From NCBI GenBank assembly GCA_947494435.1, contig CANLUY010000001.1, positions 858,001 through 922,000 on the forward strand: a DNA stretch of 64,000 bases, in the 5' to 3' direction. The translations under genes and the position numbers were made by a program. The DNA comes from an uncultured Litoreibacter sp. Lineage in GTDB: Bacteria; Pseudomonadota; Alphaproteobacteria; Rhodobacterales; Rhodobacteraceae. Every line of letters starts with the position of its first letter. Position 1 is the stretch's first letter. Below, piece by piece: positions 19,601 to 26,248 of the stretch. Below the pieces are notes generated by a model. It saw nothing but the letters and a program-made list of their open reading frames with translations. It did not search any database and had not been told where the DNA came from.

Positions 19601-22600
19601 GGTGACGATCTCGGCGTCATAGATCGTCATTCCGCCAAACGTGACTCTGTCCGAAATGACCGTATTGAACAAAACACCTTCGGGAATATCGACACGGATG
19701 ATGAACTCAAAATTCTCGCCAATCGCGACCTCGCGATTATCCCGATCAACATTCGGATCGATCGCATTGCGACCCATGTTATCTCCGTCAAACTGACGGC
19801 TTTCCAAGCGCTTGTTGATCTCAATCGTTTCAGTCGTGGCAAAGGCGTCGTCTTGAATCGGATCCACCACGCGGTTCACCGGCGCGCCGGGGCTGAACGG
19901 CTCACCATTGCCCTCAAATGCATTGTAACTCGCAATGCCAGCGGTGTTCACCAAGCGTTCATCCGGGGTGACAGTGGCATCAACCAGAAGGTCATAAGTG
20001 ATGATGATGACATTTTCGCCGGAGGTCTGGTTGAATGCGGAGATCGCCCCTTCAAGCGGGCCGTCATCGGTCAGCAACAAGCCCGGTCCTGGGGCAAAGA
20101 AGTCAGCGTCCGTCGCCGGTGTGCCATCTGGCCGCGTGAAGGATATGGGACTTCCCGTCCCATCGGTAATCGACAGGTTATAGCCACCCGCGGGGATGGT
20201 GAAACCAGCCGGGATTGTATCATTCACGGTAATATTGAACGCGCCGTTGGGCGCACCGCCGGTGTTCTCAATGGCAATCGCAAAGGTCACAAGATCGCCT
20301 GCGTTGACGTTCTGAATATTTGCATCAATCGGGGTCGAGGCCAGATCGTCGGACCCCACGGTGCCTGTAAACCGCGGTACCGTTGCATTTGGCGGGTTGG
20401 ACACCCCGTCCAGACCTGATGGACCCGTCAACGCAGTGTCAGGATCATTTCCGTTGGTGGCAACGACACCCTTGCTGATGTTTAGATCGGGCTCGGCGTA
20501 CTCAAAATTGGCAATCGCCGTGGTTTCTGTCAGGTCGCCAAAGGAGTTGAATTCCCGCCCCGTCGCTTGGTTCGTCAGCAACAAGTCCGGTGCAAAAATC
20601 GCGTCTTCGACTGTGACCGTGAAAATCAACTCGATCGAAACCGGCCCGCGTTCGGGCAAGGTGAAATCGCCAAACTGGAAGTTGATCTGATTGTCAGGTC
20701 CGTTGGTTGTGATCGTCGGCGCGACCCCACTCAAATCACCAGATGTTTGCGGCCCATAGGTCACAACGCCTGCCGCAGGTGCAGCACTAGGTGGTGGGAA
20801 TCCCGGTGGCGCAACGAAAGACGAATTGTCGATCTCTAGCGCATCGAACACCAGCTGTGGCAGGTTATCGATCAGCGTGAAATCTTCAAAAGCACCCAAG
20901 GGCGCGTCATAGATGATCGAGAATGTCACCGTATCGCCAGCGGCAATCACCACATCTGTTGGCGGGTTCGTATCGCCGTTCAACGCATATACGGTCTTCT
21001 CGCGGATACCGCCGACCTCAAGTTGAACGGAGCTTTCGCTGACATCCGTGACGTTATTGGCTGTCGGCGTATTTGGGTCATTGTTGTCACGAACATTCCC
21101 CGTCACCGTGACACTGTTATTGATGAAATCACCTTGGCTTAGCGCTTGGTCCTGCTGGTTGGCAGGGTTTCCGGGGTCGTTACCGACCGGGCCGTCATAA
21201 GCGTCGTCGATCGTGGCCAAATATGTGATCGTGACTGTCGTCTGCGAGCCAGAACTCGTACCATCACCGGCAATGTCACCTGTCAAAAGGCCGTCAGAGC
21301 CTGCAACCGACGCCATCGCCGCAGAAAGATCAAAAGTAACCGTGGTTTCACCCGGTCCTGGATCATTGTCACCAACTGTCTCAAATCCCGTCAGCGAGGT
21401 TGCGGTCGCGATGCCGCCATTCTCCTCAACGGTCGTGAACTGAGCCGAACCGGCTTGGTAGGTCCATGCATCGCCCAAAATATCTTCGACAACCAAATCA
21501 CCGAAGGTGAAGTAGTCAGATACCTGAATTTCAAGGGTGAATTGATAGACATCTTCAGGCGTAACAGAGCCATTCACCTGATTGTCATCGAACAGCGCGT
21601 TGCTTTTCTGAATAGACAAGGCGGCCGCAGTGACTTGGTTGGTGGCAGTGTCAGTCACCATAATCGGCGCATCATCCGGGTCAACCGGCGTCCATGTGCC
21701 TTCTCCGACCACACTGTTGGTCACAGGCTCATCCAAGCCAGTGGCTGCGTTGTTGGTCGGCGGCCCACCGGGAGCACCGGGATCGTTGCTGATGTAATAG
21801 TCGAAAGTAACCGTCACCACGTCCGAGACCGTCGGGAACTCAACTTCGAGCGTGTTGTTGCCCGTCGTCACTTGTGTGTTCACGGTCGGCTCGGTCACAA
21901 CTGTTCCGGTCCCGCCACTGATGACCGGATTACCAAGATAAACCAATTCGGGCGGCAACGTGTCCGTCAACGTGAAATCGGTCAGTTCCTGACCGGGAGC
22001 GACGTCAATGGTCAGAACATATTGATAGACATAGCTCGGACCAGTCGACGCTTCGGATTCAGGTGCGGTATTGACCTTCGTGACCTCAAACAGCTCAGGA
22101 TTAACCGTGGTGCTGGCCATTGTTTCACGGATCGGGGCGTCTACTGCTGGGTTGTCCAGCGCATCACAGCCAAGCGCAAATCCACCGAGCACGCCAAAGG
22201 TTGGGTTGGCATTCAGATCCGCCTCGGGATCAAAATCGATGACAACATCAATATCGACAGCGGGGTTGCCGGGTGAAAAAGACCCATAGGGCAATTCTAG
22301 AACGACCAGCGTATCGCCTTGCGTCCCTGTAACAATCAGCGGATCGCCTGCGCCATCCAACAGAAACGGGTGCTCAGCTTCACCTGCTGCATTGAACACG
22401 ATTTCGGTTGTGGTGATCGGCGATCCCAAAAAGGAAGCGCTGTCAAAGGTTGGGCCATCGCCTTCGCCATCCGCGCCGGATGTCGGAATGATAAGTTCTG
22501 CGTAGGGAACGTAGCCAGAGTCCGAACCCGTGTTGTCAAATGTCAGGGTAAACGCAACGTCCTGCTCACCAAGGTCAATAACCTCATCCGGATTTGTCGT

Positions 22601-22678
22601 TGTGAACGTCACATCCGGATCGGCCCCTGCAAGGACAATGCGATCTTCTAGAGCTTCGAACTTTGGTAAAACAGTCAC
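10676..22678 (-). CDS. giant repetitive surface protein: LEPRxLL-like N-terminus, about 22 DUF11/isopeptide-type modules
   Basis: The 4000-residue, strongly acidic product begins at a GTG with an AGGAG site upstream. There is no Sec signal peptide. The first 20 residues (MTVLPKFEALEDRIVLAGAD) match the LEPRxLL pattern found at the start of very large surface proteins. The rest is a chain of about 22 beta modules of 140-180 residues, each with a Y-x-(L/V)-x-(L/I)...(D)-x-LP...TNTA pattern of DUF11/conserved-repeat and fimbrial isopeptide-type domains. Lysines before the first strand and Asn in TNTA could form internal isopeptide bonds (inference). Residues from about 3805 form an Ig-like module (FTGTAEPGSNVTINLFG), and the last 130 residues resemble nothing I recognise. 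I see one cysteine. No RTX repeats or LPxTG. The gene follows the tolC-like gene by 42 bases. Likely an exported adhesin or S-layer-like protein. Confidence 0.88.
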   Translation of the reverse strand: MTVLPKFEALEDRIVLAGADPDVTFTTTNPDEVIDLGEQDVAFTLTFDNTGSDSGYVPYAELIIPTSGADGEGDGPTFDSASFLGSPITTTEIVFNAAGEAEHPFLLDGAGDPLIVTGTQGDTLVVLELPYGSFSPGNPAVDIDVVIDFDPEADLNANPTFGVLGGFALGCDALDNPAVDAPIRETMASTTVNPELFEVTKVNTAPESEASTGPSYVYQYVLTIDVAPGQELTDFTLTDTLPPELVYLGNPVISGGTGTVVTEPTVNTQVTTGNNTLEVEFPTVSDVVTVTFDYYISNDPGAPGGPPTNNAATGLDEPVTNSVVGEGTWTPVDPDDAPIMVTDTATNQVTAAALSIQKSNALFDDNQVNGSVTPEDVYQFTLEIQVSDYFTFGDLVVEDILGDAWTYQAGSAQFTTVEENGGIATATSLTGFETVGDNDPGPGETTVTFDLSAAMASVAGSDGLLTGDIAGDGTSSGSQTTVTITYLATIDDAYDGPVGNDPGNPANQQDQALSQGDFINNSVTVTGNVRDNNDPNTPTANNVTDVSESSVQLEVGGIREKTVYALNGDTNPPTDVVIAAGDTVTFSIIYDAPLGAFEDFTLIDNLPQLVFDALEIDNSSFVAPPGFPPPSAAPAAGVVTYGPQTSGDLSGVAPTITTNGPDNQINFQFGDFTLPERGPVSIELIFTVTVEDAIFAPDLLLTNQATGREFNSFGDLTETTAIANFEYAEPDLNISKGVVATNGNDPDTALTGPSGLDGVSNPPNATVPRFTGTVGSDDLASTPIDANIQNVNAGDLVTFAIAIENTGGAPNGAFNITVNDTIPAGFTIPAGGYNLSITDGTGSPISFTRPDGTPATDADFFAPGPGLLLTDDGPLEGAISAFNQTSGENVIIITYDLLVDATVTPDERLVNTAGIASYNAFEGNGEPFSPGAPVNRVVDPIQDDAFATTETIEINKRLESRQFDGDNMGRNAIDPNVDRDNREVAIGENFEFIIRVDIPEGVLFNTVISDRVTFGGMTIYDAEIVTIGDNQGPGLTNMENSGGLQVGDNATISANAFSFDFDTITNAGDNNPNNDFIEIRVFARAEDGNIGTPGTNSLLRNRASITFENAAGDSSTVGENSSVRVATPNVALDKTASPAIVDAGGLVNYEVEITNPSRFRDAPAFDLTLSDTLAPEVDLNETSIQLFVNNTLTAFDGTNYALTTAGNGFEIFIDRLDQNDTVRVEYNGTVDNSVAAGLTLPNTADLVFDTTPEDDSAGPDGDDRELSLSDMESVVTRAPDIDKSVVDGSTSYAETTGTDLGIGELVTYEFVLTIPDGAISDVVLVDTLPPGMEYVSSTVVSVGSDLGSFSGPVPTMGTNGAGQNTTFDFGSFENLVDGNANATDPNDQIVIRLTARLTADPLTVDTNNPALNPKTNVGVLTYSNGTNNFSVQDDATVEVVEPDVTIDKAVSPTTADAGDVVTYTVTVENEGNGPAYDMIVNDDGAGANVVALPATLNIALFQADGTTPYTPAGAPSGAFTAGELQVIIPDLPAGFIAVITYDSTVQNTALFSSTYTNTAEVERYDSNPAGTEVADPADPEEQRNYTGPTATADLTTPDATLLKEFEGSDDTDTPGQNLNVGEEVTYLLTITVPEGTADLTLTDRLPAGLLAQDAEVVTLNGAPNPTIAINGARDEVTFDFGTVVIAGDDDTAARDTEIVVRVTAIVANTANSGDSLQNTATLDVVDPVGGAPLQAPATDSETVTVVEPDLEIEKSGEVGGDPGDTVGYSIKIENNGTGPAYDIVISDPFDNAFLEFAGNLVSDVPGVLTTPAPGETDGFQYVIPGPLLPGASINITFDGLIVIGAPDAQTFENTATVNYDSIEGDQLDADGNPRGSSGTDQDDHAVATVPRISKTPVGSNFSETDSQTGSTPFDLSIGEEVTFRFEITLPEIDLDVVRSVDNLPSGLEFISAQFINANGTGANPANFSAISDNGNPEAVTINFGAMNNPSDGSIGPDDILVFELTARVTEDAGLNAGDFLTNTVNLFVDPVGDTPFALQTTTAVVRVVEPEMTIDKTGPIALDPGGPSEQFTIVATNDGVTGAEGPAYDVIVTDTLPPEMSLDLGVAFVFTDGNGAVITPTTFTTGTGPDRFSATFDVLEPGESVRIQYSASLNAGATPLDVFTNTANVVFDSVPGANVDGGGNPIAQVYAPVVDTHEVASAPTLEKTTIASEHTETPEDAEPDGIRDLAIGETVTYELVLTIPEIEMDRVVLTDTLPDGLSFVSASVTELGNFVTVGGSTVLADINAAATVAESGQTVTVTLGDVLNSDTTDSGTRTNDAIVVQIVARVDDVPANSGTLPNNTQLTNTAGLSITPKGGAAFTPVTDTATVEIVEPNLVLEKTGDVAVNPGDTVNYTVEIENTGNAPAFDLIIADTFGDPNLSLVSGSVMFTFTTAGGSTFTQADVTITEAAGGFSFELDDTATGDPIPVGPGQTLTITYQALLDANAPEAESFINTASVNYDSLPGDPVDENGDPVDDRDYSTNDNNSVATVPFLTKTPTASSFGETDSTTGSDPVNLAIGEVVTYTYELFLPEIDMDTVLFSDNLPNGLDFVDFRVSFGAGMTNISGGGPDQPVLDLVGNDFDLVFNNLRNPSNGSIGPDDVITLEVDARVNSDQSAGDVLTNTAMLEVDPTGGPALTPSEATADVRVVEPELTLAKTGPVALDPGDTGTFVIEVNNTGPNVTPDATGPAYDVVISDVLPADMTLDETMISFTLNGNPYVPGPGELTTSGSGFTLNIDVLLPKAEFVVTYMAELSATADALETHTNTATANYDSAPGDPVDGAGNPVEETYTPVSDTHTVASSPTLEKTPISTEHAETPTDNDGDMVTDVALGETVTYELVLTLPEITMDTVVLTDLLPAGLIFVSAEVSEIGSGITVDGSADLATINGAATFVEASQLLTITLGDVINSDTDGSGTRANDAIVVEVVARVNAAAAAGNSGILPLNTQLTNTAGLTITPQGEGPLDQVVDTATIEVIEPALTLEKTGPVAVSPGETVNYQLEIENTGTGPAFDLLIADALGNANLTIVPNSVAFTFNGFTQADVVVTETAGGFSFSMIDTATGDPIPVGAGETLTVTYQATLANNAPKAETFPNTASVNYDSLPGDPVDENGDPVVDRDYSVDDTYSIATVPAVTKTPTASSFTETDSVNGSDPFDLAIGEEVTYSYELVLPEIDMESVIFTDNLPVGIDFLRVENFTFGLGLVDLNDDPLVPPVAVLTGANDFTLDFGDIRNPEDTSPATLGPDDVITFTVVGRVNGDLGAGSTLTNTATLTVDPDGADPALETVRDEADVRVVEPELDVDKTGPLALDPGDTGRFNVNVTNSGPAVTPSATGPAYDVVIGDVMPAELTLDPTSISITLNGAAYTPAAGELVANANGFTLNVDVLLADDVLIISYDATLDATTPALTSVFNTATANYDSAPGNDPNQRTYTPVTDDHRVSSNPTLSKTDISSGFTETPEDADGDNIRGLAVGETVTYQLVLTLPEISMDTVVLTDLLPTGLDFVSAAVTQVGSEITINGGTSISNSGQLLTITLDDLVNTYVNGQITEAQDAVIVEVVARVSNIASNVQDTQLTNTAGLTVTPEGAPPLDQLIDTSTVEVIEPSLTIDKSTSTEEPFLGDTITYTVVIANEATATSPAFNTVITDNLPGDLELTGVISLSNPALGSVSPSSIAGATSLIINIPVLQPGETLTVEYEAFVGFTTNVLEPITNVANGNGGSTPIANDPNGRPENVMDDAIIVPRPVPTEEEGDRPRAIDGIDDAQFLPILLIDPIFTGTAEPGSNVTINLFGQDGRLDYVRNIVADTGGHWIAIFPRVELDQPQDDFYEFNQRSVLFDAPVKLIDEGYRTSLNLRTESRELSTGSSLKDEAYTLGVNVDRPSTLPQEAGLFNTRTYFAPAHIGEVYGNGGVVQVDDIFTNLAGRTVQSLYESSADPLGVSLNRFSYEFLSGSTAVPGQQ
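11700..17900 (-). repeat. tandem four-module cassette repeat (about 1.9 kb unit) inside the giant gene
   Basis: Equivalent points of the modules recur at about 12085, 13998, 15930 and 17780 (TVVLTDLLP type) and at about 13025, 14945 and 16865 (VIFTDNLP type). The spacing is about 1.92 kb within a type and about 0.95 kb between types. Each cassette holds four modules in a fixed order: a TD-LP module, a FDLLIAD module, a TDNLP module and a YDVVI-D module. Linkers such as SLPGDPVDENGDPV and SAPGDPVDGAGNPV repeat with them. Codons differ at many third positions, so the copies are not recent duplicates. Confidence 0.85.
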
Positions 22679-22720
22679 AACGGCCGCTCCTCTGGATTGG
22701 CGATCTAAAGCTTGCGCGGC

Positions 22721-24640
22721 CTAGTTGCGCGCAAGCTTGTAGGTGGGCTGGTTGCGGATATCTTTTTGGATGTCCGTCTTGAAACCCCACCGTTTAAGCA
22801 AAACCCCGCGTGCACGCGCCAAGTTCGCCGCAGCGATTTCGCGGGTGGCTCGGGCTGTCGCGACCGCCTGTTCAGTGGATTGAACCTGCTGATAACTGGA
22901 CAATAGTGCGGACAGGATTGCGATACCTTCCTCGTTTACGCCCTCGTTCCAGCGGTTGCGAAGTGTGTTCAAGTCACGTTGTGCCGCCTGTTGGGCGCGC
23001 CGCTGTGCCACAAGATCTTGGGTCGCCACGATGTATTCATTGGCGGACACGTCAACCTCAGCAAGGATTGTCGAGATCACAGACAAGACTTGGCGTTCTT
23101 GCTGGATCGTCTCAATCCGGCGACGTTTATAGCGCGCATCCCGCTCATCAAAGCCAAGGGGGACAGAGAATTTCAGACCCACAAGATGACCGTAGCCATT
23201 GTCGTTGTCGCTAAACGCGCCGGACAAGCTACGCCCATTTGCACCACCTGACGCGGTTGCTTCCAGAACAAGATCAAGCTCCGGCAGGCTTTCATTCGCC
23301 GCAACGCCTTCGCGCAACAAAGCCGCCTCATATTGCAGGATGGCCTGCTGCAGCTCTGGACGGTTTTTGAAGATCTCGTCAATCGTATCGTTGGTGCCAA
23401 GAATACGCAGCGCCCCGTTTGGCGCCGATGACGGCAGAAGCTCCACATTTGCCGGCCCCATGCGCGGATCATTCACTAAGGCCGCAAGACGGAATTCAGC
23501 GTTATCAACCGCAGCTTTCGCGCGCACGGAGTCGGCACGCCACTGCGCCGCAAGCGACGCAGCGCGACTTACGAGGATCGGATCTGCATCAATATCAACC
23601 CGGTTGCGCACTTGGTTGGCCAAGCGTTGACCGTGCGCCGCAAGATGTGACTGCTGAATGAAAACGGCACGCGCGACGTAAAGGTTCCAATAGGCGCGCT
23701 CGGTCTCCAGCAAGTGGGACTCACTTTGACGGCGGAATTCCTCGATCGCGATGGATGTATCCATATTCGCAATGCGGCGCGGCGCATCATTGTTGATCAC
23801 ACCGGCACCACGAAGAAGCGGTTGCACCAAAGCGATGGTCGTCTTGGATTCCGTCTGCTCGCCCGGGATATAGCTCGTCCGGTTTGTGTCCGTTGTCGTG
23901 AAGCGCTGGGATACCGATATTTCACCACCAGTGATCAAACGGCTGCGCACGCCAAACTCGATCTCGTCTTCATCAGTGATCGAACGTGCAGCACCTGCGG
24001 CAATGGCGGGGCTCGTAACACGGTCGTTTTCACGGGATCGACTGATTTCTGCAAAAAATTCCGGCGTGAAGCGTCCGCGCGCCTCTTGGATTGCCGTTCC
24101 GCGGATCGCGGGCAGATCACCGAACGCGGCAATCTGATTGGAGTTCTTCACGGTCGAATTCACGATATCAGGCAGAGAAATGGAGCGGTTGCGCTCCCCT
24201 GCTGTCAGGTCAGTTTTGTGGATGGAGCTGGCCCACCATTCGCCCGCTGTGCTGGGTGCGGATGTCTTGGCGGCTTGGCGCACTTTCTTCAGCGAAACCC
24301 CGGTGCCTTTTTCACGTGCCTGGATCAACGCATACCGACCCAATGCCCGGCGCAGATAAACCGCGCGGTTCCCCGGATTCCGGAAACTTTTGTATTCAAT
24401 CGAGTCAATCGGCCATTGGTCCTGCGCGGAGTTTCTGCTGACGCGGAATTCGTCAACGCGCTGACGGGCCTGCTCTGAAGTCAGACGAACGCCGTCTCTG
24501 TTTGCGGCTTTCTCTTCCGCCACGCTTGGCGAAAATCCGCGGGGCAAAGGGGTCTCGCCGCGGCCCGGAAAAATCGGGGTTTCGGCGCATGCGCTAATCA
24601 ACAGAAGCGCTGTAAATCCAACAACCAATTTTCTCGACAT
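22721..24640 (-). CDS. TolC-family outer-membrane efflux lipoprotein with long N-terminal extension
   Basis: The 639-residue product starts with a lipoprotein signal (LLLISACAET, lipidated Cys18). Residues about 20-150 are an extension not typical of TolC. The outer-membrane efflux protein repeats follow: ISLPDIVNSTVKNSNQIAAF opens the first helix-strand half, the segment ...ETERAYWNLYVARAVF is the first long helix, and RPELQQAILQYEAALLREGVAA with AAANLARARGVLLKRWGF close the second half. Such proteins form the outer-membrane channel of type I and RND systems. It is the first gene of the operon with the giant protein (42-base gap) and the only channel protein in the cluster. A CtrA-type box lies 34 bases upstream. 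Assignment as the exit duct for the giant protein is inferred from position. Confidence 0.9.
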   Translation of the reverse strand: MSRKLVVGFTALLLISACAETPIFPGRGETPLPRGFSPSVAEEKAANRDGVRLTSEQARQRVDEFRVSRNSAQDQWPIDSIEYKSFRNPGNRAVYLRRALGRYALIQAREKGTGVSLKKVRQAAKTSAPSTAGEWWASSIHKTDLTAGERNRSISLPDIVNSTVKNSNQIAAFGDLPAIRGTAIQEARGRFTPEFFAEISRSRENDRVTSPAIAAGAARSITDEDEIEFGVRSRLITGGEISVSQRFTTTDTNRTSYIPGEQTESKTTIALVQPLLRGAGVINNDAPRRIANMDTSIAIEEFRRQSESHLLETERAYWNLYVARAVFIQQSHLAAHGQRLANQVRNRVDIDADPILVSRAASLAAQWRADSVRAKAAVDNAEFRLAALVNDPRMGPANVELLPSSAPNGALRILGTNDTIDEIFKNRPELQQAILQYEAALLREGVAANESLPELDLVLEATASGGANGRSLSGAFSDNDNGYGHLVGLKFSVPLGFDERDARYKRRRIETIQQERQVLSVISTILAEVDVSANEYIVATQDLVAQRRAQQAAQRDLNTLRNRWNEGVNEEGIAILSALLSSYQQVQSTEQAVATARATREIAAANLARARGVLLKRWGFKTDIQKDIRNQPTYKLARN

Positions 24641-24673
24641 TATCTAGTGACTCCATCATTCATCTGGATCGTC

Positions 24674-24689
24674 TTAATGTAACCTTAAC
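24674..24689. promoter_or_regulatory. CtrA-type binding box between tolC-like and Omp85 genes
   Basis: TTAATGTAACCTTAAC fits the full CtrA consensus TTAA-N7-TTAA(C). It lies 34 bases upstream of the tolC-like start and about 190 bases upstream of the Omp85 gene. CtrA is the alphaproteobacterial cell-cycle response regulator that controls motility and surface genes in Rhodobacteraceae. Such a box can occur by chance, but its promoter-proximal position makes it credible. Confidence 0.5.
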
Positions 24690-24879
24690 GACACTTACGA
24701 GCAAAGCGCTACTCCTGTGGGGTAGGATAATATTTGGCACCGACATTTTTTGTCGAATTTGCTGCGTTGTGACATATTTTCCCATTTTTTAGTTCCCACA
24801 CAGCGCTCTATCCCCATACAACACTGGGCAGGGTTCTACTGGTATTTCAGTGAAAACATGGAACGTAGGGGAAAAACAC

Positions 24880-26238
24880 ATGATAAAACGCATCTGCACG
24901 CTGGCGCTATTGGCTCTCACCATCACTCCTACCGCTCCATTCACTGCTTATGCGCAACAATCCGCCAATGCACCGGCACCACGTCTGTTCACCGATATTC
25001 AGGTGCGCGGCAATGACCGGTTTCGCGACGGAGACATCATTGCAACCTCTGGACTAGAACCGGGTACGGTCCTCGGGCAGGAAGATCTGTTGGCCGCGGT
25101 TGAAGCACTGGAATACACCGGCGAGTTCGAGAACGTCGTGATTACATCCGCAGGCAGCACCTTGATCGTCATGGTCGACGAGACGCCCGAATATAGTGGC
25201 GGGCTGACCTTTGGTCTCGGCTACGATTCCGACACGGGCGTGTTTGGCGCGGCGGGCCTCGCCCTGGACAACGCATTCGGTCGCAACATGGAACTGCGCG
25301 GCAACCTCGTTGTTGCACAAGAAGCCCAGACCTTGCGGTTCGAAATTCGCTCAAAAGACTTTTGGTCGGACGGCGTGCGCGGTGGCGTGCGGCTTGGCTA
25401 TGAGAATTATGAATTCGAGAACACCGTCTACGAATACACCCTCGCCAATATCGAGCCCTACGTCGTCTTCGATTTGAACCAGTCAGCAGCGCTTGAACTG
25501 CGCTACACGCTGGCCTCAAAGGATATCTCAAACGTGTCCGCGGGAGCGTCGCCGATCATCGCAGCGGAGGCCGGTCGCGAAACATCCTCTGGAATTGGCT
25601 TCAGCCTTGCGACAAGCTCATCCCTTCTTGGCGGCAGCAGTGGTCTTCTGGACAGCTGGTCTGTCCGGTTCGATCAGGATTTCACAGGGCTTGGTGGCGA
25701 TACCAAACTGTCGACAAGCAAACTGGCCCTATCAGCGCGTAAAAACCTCGGGACTGGTGGCGTCGCACTTCGCACGCGCCTTGAGTTTGGTGCAGTGACC
25801 GGCAGAAGCGGCGACCGCCCGCGCGCCAGTGAACGATTTACTTTGGGCGGATCAGCGTTGCGCGGCTTTGCCAGAGGGACGGTCTCCCCACGCGATATCT
25901 GTGCAGGCTGTGCCGCTGGCGGTGGGGATCAGGTGACCCAACTGGGCGGCGACTACTACGCTGTTATGCGCACAGACCTTCTGGTGCCGCTGTTCAAAGA
26001 ACGTGAAAACATTGAAACCTTTGCGTTTTTTGACATTGGTAGCGTCTGGGGTGTCGACACGACCACGGCACCTGCCGGAACGTTGAACAGGGATCGGAAT
26101 TTCCGCAGTGCCGCCGGTATTGGCGTGTCTTTCGACACGGAGCTTGGGAAATTTGAAGCGTATTTGGCTCTGGCAGAAAGTGCGCAACGCTATGACGAGC
26201 TTCAGCCTTTCGGGCTAACGTTCCGCAGCGATTTCTAG
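24880..26238 (+). CDS. Omp85/BamA-TamA-family outer-membrane protein with a single POTRA domain
   Basis: I choose the ATG at 24880, which follows a TAGGGG site and opens a signal peptide (MIKRICTLALLALTITP ... AYAQQ). A GTG 30 bases upstream is less likely. The 452-residue product has one POTRA domain (LFTDIQVRGNDRFRDGDII to TLIVMVDE). It is followed by a surface-antigen beta-barrel with the Omp85 lid motif region GSALRGFARG and a C-terminal phenylalanine (LTFRSDF). BamA has five POTRA domains, two-partner TpsB proteins two, and TamA three, so this is a reduced member. It is divergent from the tolC-giant operon. It could insert the channel or help the giant protein across the outer membrane; neither is shown. 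Confidence 0.87.
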   Translation: MIKRICTLALLALTITPTAPFTAYAQQSANAPAPRLFTDIQVRGNDRFRDGDIIATSGLEPGTVLGQEDLLAAVEALEYTGEFENVVITSAGSTLIVMVDETPEYSGGLTFGLGYDSDTGVFGAAGLALDNAFGRNMELRGNLVVAQEAQTLRFEIRSKDFWSDGVRGGVRLGYENYEFENTVYEYTLANIEPYVVFDLNQSAALELRYTLASKDISNVSAGASPIIAAEAGRETSSGIGFSLATSSSLLGGSSGLLDSWSVRFDQDFTGLGGDTKLSTSKLALSARKNLGTGGVALRTRLEFGAVTGRSGDRPRASERFTLGGSALRGFARGTVSPRDICAGCAAGGGDQVTQLGGDYYAVMRTDLLVPLFKERENIETFAFFDIGSVWGVDTTTAPAGTLNRDRNFRSAAGIGVSFDTELGKFEAYLALAESAQRYDELQPFGLTFRSDF

Positions 26239-26248
26239 CTCAAAGCAT

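Noticed and set aside
21146-22276. 376-codon open frame on the plus strand inside the giant gene
   Set aside because: It is antisense to the 4000-residue gene. Its product is rich in Arg, Val and Cys with no domain, as expected from the reverse of a Thr/Asp/Val-rich repeat gene. Many similar plus-strand frames between 10700 and 22650 are rejected for the same reason.
10676-22678. Giant protein as an RTX adhesin or classic two-partner TpsA exoprotein
   Set aside because: No GGxGxDxUx repeats are visible, and there is no TPS N-terminal domain or filamentous hemagglutinin repeat. The adjacent Omp85 protein has one POTRA domain, not two.
10676-22678. Tandem repeats in the giant gene as a CRISPR array or satellite DNA
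   Set aside because: The repeats are long, coding, in frame throughout and diverged at third positions, so they are protein-domain duplications.
24741-24755. CGACA-TTTTT-TGTCG inverted repeat in the tolC/Omp85 intergenic region
   Set aside because: Short, AT-rich centre and no clear promoter relation; it may be chance and is not listed as a feature.
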